A stretch of DNA of 8,486 nt from an uncultured Lachnospiraceae bacterium (GCA_947068385.1 CAMTBF010000127.1:1-8486); one strand, 5' to 3'; counted from the stretch's first letter, positions 1-5,706 are shown. Notes: generated from the sequence alone by a model not told the origin. Translations and numbers: made by a program.

Positions 1-594
1 ATCCCCGATGAACACCGCGTCCGCGAAATAATCGTCCTCCACGGTCATGTAGGCCACCTCCCCGGGCTCCCCAGGGGCCTCCTCCCCGCCATCGCCCTGG
101 GAGGGAGCCTGCGGCCCTCCTGCGTCAGGCGTACCGGGCTGTCCCTCCCCCGGCTCCCCGGTGGCGTCTCCTTCCGGAAGGCCCTCCGGCTGCCCGGAGG
201 CAGGCTCTCCCTCCGGGCTCCCGGAGCCGTCCCCCCCGTCCTGGCCGCCAGCCGGGGGCAGGGCCTCATTCCCGCTGCCGGAGGGCGTCCCCGGGACGTC
301 CCCCTCTCCCTCCGCCCCGGGCGCCGAAGCCGCGTCCGAACCGTCAGCGTCACCGCCCGAGGCGGCATTGCCCGAGCCGCTCCCCGGCGATGCCGCGCCC
401 TCCTGCCCGCTCCCTTCCACGGCGCTTCCGTCAGCCGGCTGCGCGTTTTTCTGCTTTTGGCCGTCATACCAGCTCTTCGCCGCCCGAAGGGGCTCCGCAT
501 AGACCTGCCAGTTGTCCACGCAGGCCAGATATGCCAGCCCCATGCCCAGCAGCATTGCCAGGTAGGCCCATTTTTTCAGCCATTTCATATCCAT
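1..594 (-). CDS. Membrane-anchored SGNH/GDSL hydrolase-like protein, probable O-acetyltransferase partner of the MBOAT gene (partial, C-terminus off window)
   Basis: An uninterrupted frame runs from 594 to the left edge and gives 198 residues with no stop. The N-terminus is basic then hydrophobic (about residues 5-24, a signal anchor or uncleaved signal peptide). Residues 25-50 are ordinary sequence. Residues about 50-180 are a low-complexity linker rich in Gly, Pro, Glu, Ser, Ala and Asp. A folded domain then begins with DDYFADAVFIGD. FIGD is the lead-in to block I of SGNH hydrolases (FIGDSR), so the next codon outside the window should be the catalytic Ser. An in-frame ATG also exists at 609, but GGAG at 604-607 sits 9 nt before the ATG at 594, which favours 594; ATG 588 is another option. 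The gene follows the MBOAT gene by 24 nt, so they are probably one transcript. Known for such pairs: the MBOAT passes acetyl groups across the membrane and the SGNH partner transfers or removes them on a glycan. The exact substrate cannot be told. The catalytic domain is not visible, so the family call rests on about 20 residues and context. Confidence 0.72.
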   Translation of the reverse strand, partial: MDMKWLKKWAYLAMLLGMGLAYLACVDNWQVYAEPLRAAKSWYDGQKQKNAQPADGSAVEGSGQEGAASPGSGSGNAASGGDADGSDAASAPGAEGEGDVPGTPSGSGNEALPPAGGQDGGDGSGSPEGEPASGQPEGLPEGDATGEPGEGQPGTPDAGGPQAPSQGDGGEEAPGEPGEVAYMTVEDDYFADAVFIGD

Positions 595-618
595 ATCACC
601 CAACTCCATTTCCCGCGC

Positions 619-2043
619 TCAGAAGTTCAGGTACATGAAGGGATTATGCCCCTCCATCCGCAGCCGCCAGACGCAGAGCCAGAACAGCGCCGCCAGCAGC
701 GCCATCACAGGCCAGCTGTCCTTAAAGCGCCGGAACAGGTTCTTCAAAAGCGGCGTGGAGGCAATGGCCCCCGCCAGGAACAGCAGGCCGTAATTTCCCA
801 GGGCCTTCTGCCAGTCCCCGGCGCTGACCCGGATCCCCGGAACCACATGGAACATCCTGCCCAGGAAGACCTGCAGCTGCCCGATGTCCGTGACGGCGAA
901 GCATACCCAGGTAACGGGGATGTACGCCCACACAAAGAGGCGGCTAAGCAGCTTTCCCGGCAGCTTTTCCAGCACGGCCGTCACGCCCAGCGCCTCCAGC
1001 TGCCGCTCGATCACGATGGCCAGCCACAGGAGCATCCCCCATATCAGGAAGTTGCCCGTGCTCCCATGCCAGACGGACGTCAACAGCCACACCGCCAGCA
1101 GATGGCACACCGTCCGGTACTCTCCCTTCCGGTTCCCGCCCAGGGGGATGTACACATACTTCCGGAACCACCCTCCCAACGTCATATGCCATCTGCGGTA
1201 GAAGTCCCGGACGGAGGTGGCCATGTAGGGGCTCCTGAAGTTCTCCGGCAGGGCAAAGCCAAGCATCCTCCCCAGCCCCATGGCCATCAGGGAATACCCG
1301 TAGAAGTCGAAGTATATCTTCAGGGAATAGGCTATGGCCGCCAGCCAGGCCAGGGGGGTGGAGATGCTCTCGAAGCCCGTGACCTGCACCTCCTGCCACA
1401 ACAGCCCTATCCTGTCCGCCAGCAGCACCTTGGCCGCCAGCCCCATGGTGAACACCTTCAGCCCCTCCTGCACCCCCTTTGCCGAGAATTCCCGCAGGGC
1501 CAGGCTCCCCCGCAGCTCCCCGTAGCCCACGAGAGGCCCCGAGAGGAGCTGGGGGAACATGGCGACATAGGTGGCGAACTTCAGGAAGGACGGCTCCCTG
1601 CGCTGCTCCCCCCGATAGACGTCTATCAGGTAGGAGAGCATCTGGAAGGTGTAGAAGCTGATGCCCAGGGGCAGGTAACGCCCTCCCCTTCCGTATTTAA
1701 AGGCCGCCAGCATCCCCACGTTGTACAGGATGGCCATGACAAATACTGCCTTGCGCCTTCTATTCAATTTATGTCTATTCGTCCTAAGCCCACTCTTCTG
1801 TCCCGCATCCGCGCCGCCGCGCTCCGTCCTGTGCCGCTCCCTGCGCCCTATGTGCAGGCCGAAGAAGTAATTGGCCAGAATGGACAGCATGAGCAGCGGC
1901 AGGTATTTCGTCTCCCCATAGGCATAAAAAATAAGACTTCCCGACAGAAGTGTCACATTTTTCATCCTTTCAGGGACCAGACTGTAAACAATCAAAAATA
2001 ACGGAAGAAAGAAGAGCAGGAATTCTATGCTACTGAATACCAA
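619..2043 (-). CDS. MBOAT-family O-acyltransferase (AlgI/PatA-like)
   Basis: 474 residues, within the usual AlgI-like length. It is a polytopic membrane protein with many hydrophobic segments (for example residues 6-22, 30-60, 99-115, 230-260, 311-345 and 430-455). The family start MVFSS.EFLLFFLP is present. The hallmark block DFYRRWHMTLGGWFRKY has His286 and is followed by IPLGGNR. The second conserved block, SVWHG with an FLIWG tail, has the presumed catalytic His326. A very basic loop (about residues 66-98) is probably cytoplasmic. The start codon is TTG at 2043: an in-frame TGA lies two codons upstream (2047-2049), and the next in-frame ATG would remove 26 conserved residues. The ribosome binding site is weak. 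Known role of the family: transfer of acyl groups from a cytoplasmic donor across the membrane for O-acetylation of alginate, peptidoglycan or other exported glycans. The SGNH-type gene 24 nt downstream fits this. Whether the glycan is peptidoglycan, a capsule or another polymer cannot be decided here. Confidence 0.93.
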   Translation of the reverse strand: MVFSSIEFLLFFLPLFLIVYSLVPERMKNVTLLSGSLIFYAYGETKYLPLLMLSILANYFFGLHIGRRERHRTERGGADAGQKSGLRTNRHKLNRRRKAVFVMAILYNVGMLAAFKYGRGGRYLPLGISFYTFQMLSYLIDVYRGEQRREPSFLKFATYVAMFPQLLSGPLVGYGELRGSLALREFSAKGVQEGLKVFTMGLAAKVLLADRIGLLWQEVQVTGFESISTPLAWLAAIAYSLKIYFDFYGYSLMAMGLGRMLGFALPENFRSPYMATSVRDFYRRWHMTLGGWFRKYVYIPLGGNRKGEYRTVCHLLAVWLLTSVWHGSTGNFLIWGMLLWLAIVIERQLEALGVTAVLEKLPGKLLSRLFVWAYIPVTWVCFAVTDIGQLQVFLGRMFHVVPGIRVSAGDWQKALGNYGLLFLAGAIASTPLLKNLFRRFKDSWPVMALLAALFWLCVWRLRMEGHNPFMYLNF

Positions 2044-2103
2044 GAATCATCACATCTTTCACCGGTTGTCGTCATATCAGGCTCTTGTATCGAGCTCCTA
2101 TCT

Positions 2104-2135
2104 ATAATACTAACTTGCTTTCGCCCACATTTCAA
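2104..2135 (-). promoter_or_regulatory. Candidate promoter for the MBOAT-SGNH unit
   Basis: On the minus strand, TTGAAA (2130-2135) resembles a -35 box. TAGTAT (2107-2112) lies 17 nt downstream, and the better TATTAT (2104-2109) lies 20 nt downstream. The site is in an AT-rich stretch about 60 nt before the TTG start. Neither spacing and box combination is ideal, so this is tentative. Confidence 0.3.
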
Positions 2136-2169
2136 CTTAAAAATAATTAATTTCTCTTTCCAAATCGTT

Positions 2170-2189
2170 ACAAATATGTAGCAATTATG
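2170..2189 (-). repeat. 20-bp upstream element, copy 1 (before MBOAT gene)
   Basis: Plus-strand sequence ACAAATATGTAGCAATTATG. It matches 18 of 20 bases at 3653-3672, differing only at positions 9 and 11. It lies 127 nt upstream of the MBOAT start codon, and copy 2 lies 115 nt upstream of the FliD-like gene, in the same orientation relative to the gene. It may be a regulator binding site or a duplicated promoter-distal segment; I do not recognise it. Confidence 0.6.
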
Positions 2190-2190
2190 T

Positions 2191-2217
2191 AAAAAATTCC
2201 TGCGGCCCGCCTGCCGC
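2191..2217 (-). terminator. Possible second (backup) terminator or leader hairpin
   Basis: On the minus strand, a GC-rich stem (GCGGC/GCCGC, 2202-2217) is followed after 5 nt by six T residues (complement of A at 2191-2196). An alternative pairing, GCCTGC with GCAGGC (2209-2229), is also possible. It follows the stronger terminator at 2252-2300 in the same direction. The offset between stem and T-run makes it weak. Confidence 0.3.
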
Positions 2218-2251
2218 GCAGCAGCAGGCCTCCATATGCGTGCCCGCACAT

Positions 2252-2300
2252 AAAAAAGGGATGCGATCCCTCAGATGATACTCTGGCGGATCTGCATCCC
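2252..2300 (-). terminator. Rho-independent terminator of the FliD-like gene
   Basis: On the minus strand, GGGATGCAGATCC (2288-2300) pairs with GGATCGCATCCC (2258-2269) with one bulged A, across a loop of about 18 nt. Six T residues follow at once (complement of A at 2252-2257). It begins 23 nt after the stop codon of the 404-residue protein and separates that gene from the MBOAT unit. Confidence 0.85.
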
Positions 2301-2323
2301 TATCCGTTCCTGTCTGTCTGCGC

Positions 2324-3538
2324 TTACACCGTGCCGCTATAGCGGGAGCTCCCCTGCACATTGTAGGTTCCGCCGGAGGTATAGCTGTTGGCGGCACCTG
2401 CCTGGGTGGTCATGTAATAGTCTACCAGCGAGGCGTTGGTGGCGATGGAAGAGCCATAGTCCTTGAAGAACTCCTGCACCTTGGCCATATCCGCCTTCTT
2501 GAAGGCGTCCTCGTCTATCTTCATCCTGCCCTTGCCGTCCACGCTGATCCCCAATGCCTTCAGCGCGTCCTCATTGCGGGCCGTCTTCTCCCTGATATAG
2601 GACAGGTTCGCCACCACCCCGGAATTGGAGCTGGACTCCGCAGCATCGAACATCCTGTTGTAATTGCTCACGAAGCTCTTCGCCGTGGCAAAGATCTTCT
2701 TGATATCGTACTCGTCCGTCTCGTTGCCGTCCTTGTCCTTTACCTTCTGATATAAGGCATCGGAGGCAAGGGCCTGGCTGTCCGCCTTGAGGGAGGACGC
2801 CCCGGAAGCCGTCTTGTTGTCCGTCCCCGTGCTGTCCGTACCGGCCGTCCCGGAGGCGGAGCCCGCGAAATGGAGGCGGGACGAGATCATGGAGCCGTAG
2901 CTTAAGACATTGTCGCTGGAGAACAGATCCTGCACCTTTGCGATGTCCGTCTCCTTCAGCTTCCCCTCATTGAGCATCAGCGTCCCGTTGGCATTGATCG
3001 TGACGCCGATCTCCGAAAGCTTATCCGCATTGGCCGCCGTGCTGCTCATCATGTTCGCCACATAGGCCGTCTTGTTGGTCAGCGTGGATTCCTTTGCCGT
3101 GGTCACTACGTTATTATAGTTCGTCACATAGGCCTTCACCGCGGACACCACCTTATCCGCCGCGCTCCGGCCGTCCGTGGAATCCGTATAGGTATTGTCA
3201 TTGCGCAGGGTCGCAAGGGAGGAGTCCAAGCTGGTAAGCCCCGCCGTCAGGTTCGAGTTGGCCTTCTGGGCCTCCTTGGAGACCTTCGGATGCATCTTCT
3301 CTTCCAGGATCTTGTCCAGGATGTTGCTGGTCCTGCTCTCCCTGCCGGATGCCCCCGTGCCTGTGCTGCTGCCCTGCGCCGTCCCGTAATAGGCCTTCAT
3401 CAGCTTGGCATAGCTGCCGTTCTTGATGCCGGCATAATCCGACAGGAAATTCAGATTGCCGAGGCTGCCGCCCGAAAGGCCCTGGAACAGGTATGAATAA
3501 TCCGAACCCGTATTTCCCACATCGATACTGATACCCAT
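2324..3538 (-). CDS. FliD-like (flagellar hook-associated protein 2-like) tandem-repeat protein of unknown function
   Basis: 404 residues starting MGISIDVGN. The ATG at 3538 is chosen because AAGGAG lies 11 nt before it; the frame stays open up to 3667, but those extra 43 codons cover the promoter region and are basic and unlike the rest. The protein has no Cys and no Trp and is rich in Ser, Thr, Asn, Ala and Gly, as in flagellar filament-type proteins. Residues about 130-222 and 282-375 are two related modules. Each has a helix with V(T/S)NYN (138-142, 290-294), then LGI/IGV followed by an NG or GKGR turn and a (L/I)(N/D)E segment, then (I/M)AKVQ(D/E)(L/F)F (199-206, 351-358). The second copy in particular resembles the FliD C-terminal pattern (LGIsvDgkGrmkiDEdaFkkA). 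A Ser/Thr/Gly-rich linker (about 225-248) separates them. No signal peptide is visible. It could be an orphan filament cap-like protein, a secreted adhesin or an intracellular protein. It stands alone, with its own promoter and terminator. Confidence 0.8.
   Translation of the reverse strand: MGISIDVGNTGSDYSYLFQGLSGGSLGNLNFLSDYAGIKNGSYAKLMKAYYGTAQGSSTGTGASGRESRTSNILDKILEEKMHPKVSKEAQKANSNLTAGLTSLDSSLATLRNDNTYTDSTDGRSAADKVVSAVKAYVTNYNNVVTTAKESTLTNKTAYVANMMSSTAANADKLSEIGVTINANGTLMLNEGKLKETDIAKVQDLFSSDNVLSYGSMISSRLHFAGSASGTAGTDSTGTDNKTASGASSLKADSQALASDALYQKVKDKDGNETDEYDIKKIFATAKSFVSNYNRMFDAAESSSNSGVVANLSYIREKTARNEDALKALGISVDGKGRMKIDEDAFKKADMAKVQEFFKDYGSSIATNASLVDYYMTTQAGAANSYTSGGTYNVQGSSRYSGTV
2414..3151 (-). 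repeat. Internal tandem duplication inside the FliD-like gene
   Basis: Protein-level repeat: residues about 130-222 (2873-3151) and 282-375 (2414-2695) align along their length. Shared positions include VTNYN/VSNYN, IGVTINANGTLMLNE/LGISVDGKGRMKIDE and IAKVQDLF/MAKVQEFF. The copies are diverged, so the duplication is old. Confidence 0.65.
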
Positions 3539-3595
3539 ATAATCAATCACTCCTTTGATACTCAATGAAACTTCCGTGTCGTGGATACTTCTCAC

Positions 3596-3601
3596 ATTAT
3601 A
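3596..3601 (-). promoter_or_regulatory. Candidate sigma-A -10 box for the FliD-like gene
   Basis: A perfect TATAAT on the minus strand, 57 nt upstream of the ATG at 3538. The -35 position at 17 nt (TCAAAA) is poor, so this hexamer alone may not be a full promoter; it lies where transcription from the sigma-28-like site at 3610-3636 would begin. Confidence 0.35.
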
Positions 3602-3609
3602 TATCGTCC

Positions 3610-3636
3610 GGATCGGCTTTTTGATTAACCATTTTC
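3610..3636 (-). promoter_or_regulatory. Candidate sigma-28 (SigD/FliA)-type promoter for the FliD-like gene
   Basis: On the minus strand, GAAA (3633-3636), a 15-nt spacer, then GCCGATCC (3610-3617). The established SigD/FliA consensus is about TAAA-N15-GCCGATAA, so this matches 3 of 4 and 6 of 8 positions with exact spacing. The product resembles a late flagellar protein, which supports the reading. A chance match cannot be excluded. Confidence 0.45.
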
Positions 3637-3649
3637 TGACAAATAAAAT
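3621..3649 (+). promoter_or_regulatory. Sigma-A-type promoter for the DUF6062-type gene
   Basis: TTGATT (3621-3626), a 17-nt spacer, then TAAAAT (3644-3649). It matches 4 of 6 and 5 of 6 consensus positions and lies 72 nt upstream of the ATG at 3722. It physically overlaps the sigma-28-like site on the opposite strand. Confidence 0.6.
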
Positions 3650-3652
3650 CCC

Positions 3653-3672
3653 ACAAATATATGGCAATTATG
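3653..3672 (-). repeat. 20-bp upstream element, copy 2 (before FliD-like gene)
   Basis: Plus-strand sequence ACAAATATATGGCAATTATG, 18 of 20 identical to 2170-2189. It lies 115 nt upstream of the FliD-like ATG and 49 nt upstream of the DUF6062-type ATG, just downstream of that gene's -10 box. It would therefore fall near its transcription start and could act on either gene. Confidence 0.6.
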
Positions 3673-3721
3673 GGAGATTTATTGTAAACTAACTATTAAC
3701 ACCAACAGAAAGGACGACGCC

Positions 3722-4480
3722 ATGAAAGAACAATTGTACACCATCCCCTTGAACGATGCCGTGAACGCCGCGGACGAATGCCCCTTCTGCTTCATCGAGA
3801 GAAGCGTGGAGCGCGATCTCCTGGATTTCGTGCTGGGCAGCGGCTCCTCCTACATGGAGGCGGACATCCGCGAAATGACGGACAAGGCCGGCTTCTGCAG
3901 GCAGCATTTCCAGAAGATGTTCGACTACGGCAATACCCTGGGCAACGCCTGGATATTGAAGACCCATTACCAGAAGGTCATCGGCGAGATGAAGGAGGAG
4001 TTCGCCCGCTTCAGGCCAGCCAAGACCTCCCTCAAGGACAAGCTGCGGAAGGCCGTGGACGCCAACCCCATCGCCGCCTGGATCCAGAAGAAGGAATCCA
4101 CCTGCTATATCTGCGACCACTTTGCCGAGACCTACGCCCGGTACATGGACACCTTCTTCTACCTCTGGAACCAGGACAGCGCCTTCCGGCAGAAGATACA
4201 GGAGGGCAAGGGCTTCTGCCTGCACCACTTCGGGGACCTGTGCCAGGCCGCGGACGCCAAGCTGTCCAACAGCGCGAAGGAGGATTTCTACAGCCTCATG
4301 TTCCCCCTCATGGAGCGCAACATGAGCCGCCTGTCCGGGGACGTGGCCTGGATGGTGGAGAAGTTCGACTACCGCAACAAGGACGCGGACTGGAAGAATT
4401 CCAGGGACGCCATCCAGCGGGGCATGCAGAAGCTGAAGGGCGGGTATCCTGCGGACGGCCCTTATACGATGAGCAAGTAA
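3722..4480 (+). CDS. DUF6062-type protein with two CxxC...CxxH (putative metal-binding) modules
   Basis: 252 residues. AAAGGA lies 7 nt before the ATG, a good ribosome binding site. The sequence has two related halves. Half 1 has C20-P-F-C23 and, about 35 residues on, G-F-C59-R-Q-H62-F. Half 2 has C128-Y-I-C131 and G-F-C166-L-H-H169-F. The CxxC/CxxH sets look like zinc-binding ligands with helices between, suggesting a duplicated zinc-finger-like fold. It has no signal peptide or membrane segment, so it is probably cytoplasmic. I recognise the pattern MKE.LYTIP..DA.....CPFC...SYMEDDIR..TDK.GFC..H as the DUF6062 family of Lachnospiraceae-type Clostridia, whose function is unknown to me. It is divergent from the FliD-like gene and convergent with the TetR gene, with 4 nt between stop codons, so it appears to be a single-gene transcript with no terminator of its own in the gap. 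Confidence 0.85.
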   Translation: MKEQLYTIPLNDAVNAADECPFCFIERSVERDLLDFVLGSGSSYMEADIREMTDKAGFCRQHFQKMFDYGNTLGNAWILKTHYQKVIGEMKEEFARFRPAKTSLKDKLRKAVDANPIAAWIQKKESTCYICDHFAETYARYMDTFFYLWNQDSAFRQKIQEGKGFCLHHFGDLCQAADAKLSNSAKEDFYSLMFPLMERNMSRLSGDVAWMVEKFDYRNKDADWKNSRDAIQRGMQKLKGGYPADGPYTMSK

Positions 4481-4484
4481 TGCG

Positions 4485-5087
4485 TCATCTGTACACGATC
4501 TGCCTGACCATGTCCAGATAGCCGCAGATCTCCTCGTAGAGCATCTCCGGCTGGAAGGACGCGTCCTGGAACCGCTCCGTCATCAGCCCCTTGATGGTGA
4601 AGTCCAGCATCTTCCGCAGCTTCTCCCCGTCCACGCCCCCGGGCAGGGCCGCGTAGTCGATCTGGCTGTCGATGGAGGCGTAGGTCTCCCCCAGGGCGTT
4701 CCTCTTCTCCTCCGTGGAGAGGAGCGCCTCGTAGCAGTCCTCCGACAGGGAGCGGTTCAGGAACTGCTGCATGTAGGGGTATCCCTTCATGGCATGCATC
4801 CTGGCGCATTCGATCTGCTTCACCAGCGCGAACAGGTCCGTCTCCCTGGCGCTCACGGTGGACCGCAGCTCCAGGTTCATGAACCTGACGCTGTAGTCAT
4901 AGACGAAGCCGTAGAGGCCCACCTTGCTGCCGAAGTAGTGGAAGAGCAGGCCCTTGCTGATGGCCGCCTCCCTGACGATGTCGTCGGTGCTGCCGTGGCG
5001 GTAGCCCTGCATGGCGAATATCTTCAGGGCAGCGTTGATGATCCTGTCCTGCTTCTCTTTTTTGATATCGAAGAATTTACTGTTCAT
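4485..5087 (-). CDS. TetR/AcrR-family transcriptional regulator
   Basis: 200 residues, typical for the family. The N-terminal DNA-binding domain spans about residues 10-60: the helix RIINAALKIFAMQGY (15-29) is followed by the helix-turn-helix STDDIVREAAISKGLLFHYFGSK (33-55), including the family motif KGLLFHYFGSK. The rest is the helical ligand-binding and dimerisation region; no specific ligand can be inferred. The start is ATG 5087 (MNSKFF): GGAGG lies 12 nt before it, a rather long spacing. The frame is open up to 5162, but the extra 25 codons (Trp/Cys-rich) cover the promoter and are not family-like. A TG-extended TATAAT lies upstream, with two inverted repeats around it that could be its own operators. 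It is divergent from the acidic membrane protein gene at 5265, which is the most likely local target besides itself. This is inference. Confidence 0.93.
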   Translation of the reverse strand: MNSKFFDIKKEKQDRIINAALKIFAMQGYRHGSTDDIVREAAISKGLLFHYFGSKVGLYGFVYDYSVRFMNLELRSTVSARETDLFALVKQIECARMHAMKGYPYMQQFLNRSLSEDCYEALLSTEEKRNALGETYASIDSQIDYAALPGGVDGEKLRKMLDFTIKGLMTERFQDASFQPEMLYEEICGYLDMVRQIVYR

Positions 5088-5111
5088 ATGTAAGCTGTTC
5101 CTCCAACAGAG

Positions 5112-5131
5112 GGTATGACACCAATTATACC
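5112..5131. promoter_or_regulatory. Inverted repeat over the TetR -10 box, candidate operator
   Basis: GGTAT (5112-5116), 10 nt, then ATACC (5127-5131). The right arm overlaps the -10 box of the TetR gene. Placement suits autorepression, but the arms are only 5 bp. Confidence 0.3.
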
Positions 5132-5132
5132 A
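5124..5132 (-). promoter_or_regulatory. Extended -10 promoter of the TetR gene
   Basis: On the minus strand, TGGTATAAT: a perfect TATAAT (5124-5129) with the TG dinucleotide of an extended -10 box. There is no good -35 at 17 nt (TTCCGT), which is tolerated with an extended -10. It lies 36 nt before the ATG at 5087. Confidence 0.65.
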
Positions 5133-5134
5133 TG

Positions 5135-5152
5135 TTCCGCCCCCAAACGGAA
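5135..5152. promoter_or_regulatory. Second inverted repeat upstream of the TetR gene, candidate operator
   Basis: TTCCG (5135-5139), 8 nt, then CGGAA (5148-5152), in the -35 region of the TetR promoter. The 18-bp overall size fits a TetR-family operator. Only sequence symmetry supports it. Confidence 0.3.
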
Positions 5153-5264
5153 AGGAAATCATAAATTTTTAGTAAAATTATGCATATTCCCTTTTCAATT
5201 CTGCAAAATAGTATTAATATCATATATATCAGAAAAAAACGAACCCGTTTGAAAGGAGTCACCT

Positions 5265-5660
5265 ATGGCAAAAAAATTTGGAAAGCTTTTATTGTTCAGC
5301 GCCGCGATCGGTTCAGCGATTGGTGCTGTCTGCTATTTTGCCCGCAAGAAAAATGCAGAGCACGACAGCGCGGAAGAGGATTACGATGATTTCAGCGAGG
5401 AGGAGGCCAAGGACGGCGATTCCCGCAGCTATGTCCCCCTGACCCCCGAAGGGCAGACGGAGGAGCCCGCCCAGGCAGCGGAGCCGGAAGAGCCCGCATG
5501 CACGGACTCCGCGGAGGAGTGCCCCGATAAAAAGGAGGAAGCTGCCGGACAGGATGGCTTCACCCCCCTGGCGGAGACCGCCCAAAAGGCCGAGGAGACC
5601 GTGGAAGAGTTCTTCGACGAGGACAGCACCGACGAGGAGCCTCCCATCACCGACAACTGA
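5265..5660 (+). CDS. Small single-pass membrane protein with a highly acidic tail, function unknown
   Basis: 131 residues. AAAGGAG lies 6 nt before the ATG, an excellent ribosome binding site. The N-terminus MAKKFGK is basic, followed by one hydrophobic, Gly/Ala-rich segment (about residues 8-25, LLLFSAAIGSAIGAVCYF) and then ARKK. The rest (about 30-131) is dominated by Glu, Asp, Ala and Pro with no obvious fold, ending in EEPPITDN. The arrangement recalls YtxH-like small membrane proteins (short N-terminal anchor, charged tail), but I cannot assign it to that family. Basic residues flank the helix on both sides, so topology is uncertain. It is divergent from the TetR gene and ends at a strong terminator, so it is a single-gene transcript. 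The Glu/Asp-rich tail could bind cations or a partner protein; no function is claimed. Confidence 0.82.
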   Translation: MAKKFGKLLLFSAAIGSAIGAVCYFARKKNAEHDSAEEDYDDFSEEEAKDGDSRSYVPLTPEGQTEEPAQAAEPEEPACTDSAEECPDKKEEAAGQDGFTPLAETAQKAEETVEEFFDEDSTDEEPPITDN

Positions 5661-5706
5661 CCGGCCCCTTCACGGGAACCTTACATTTCTCCTAGAGCGA
5701 CAGGCG

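Noticed and set aside
45..500. A 151-codon minus-strand frame rich in Arg and Pro
   Set aside because: It is a different frame of the same strand as the SGNH-type gene, inside its low-complexity linker. The frame starting at 594 continues a good start, a membrane anchor and the FIGD motif.
161..502. Possible repeat array in the GC-rich 60-450 region
   Set aside because: CTCCGG and CCCGG words recur, but there is no regular period. It is codon-level low complexity of a Gly/Pro/Ser/Glu linker, not a CRISPR or tandem repeat.
457..2001. A 514-codon open frame on the plus strand opposite the MBOAT gene
   Set aside because: It is the antisense shadow of a clear membrane protein. Its translation is Gln/His/Pro-rich without domains, and it has no ribosome binding site or promoter.
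3630..3644. CodY-box-like or Spo0A-box-like sequence in the divergent promoter region
   Set aside because: CATTTTCTGACAAAT has three mismatches to the CodY consensus, and TTTGTCAGAA has one mismatch to a 0A box but lacks the core TGTCGAA. Such partial matches are expected in AT-rich DNA and I cannot score them.
3539..3667. N-terminal extension of the FliD-like protein up to 3667
   Set aside because: It would cover the promoter elements, is basic and unlike the rest, and a good AAGGAG precedes the ATG at 3538.
3778..4521. A 247-codon plus-strand frame overlapping the DUF6062-type gene
   Set aside because: It is an alternative frame without a ribosome binding site. The 3722 frame holds the repeated Cys/His motifs.
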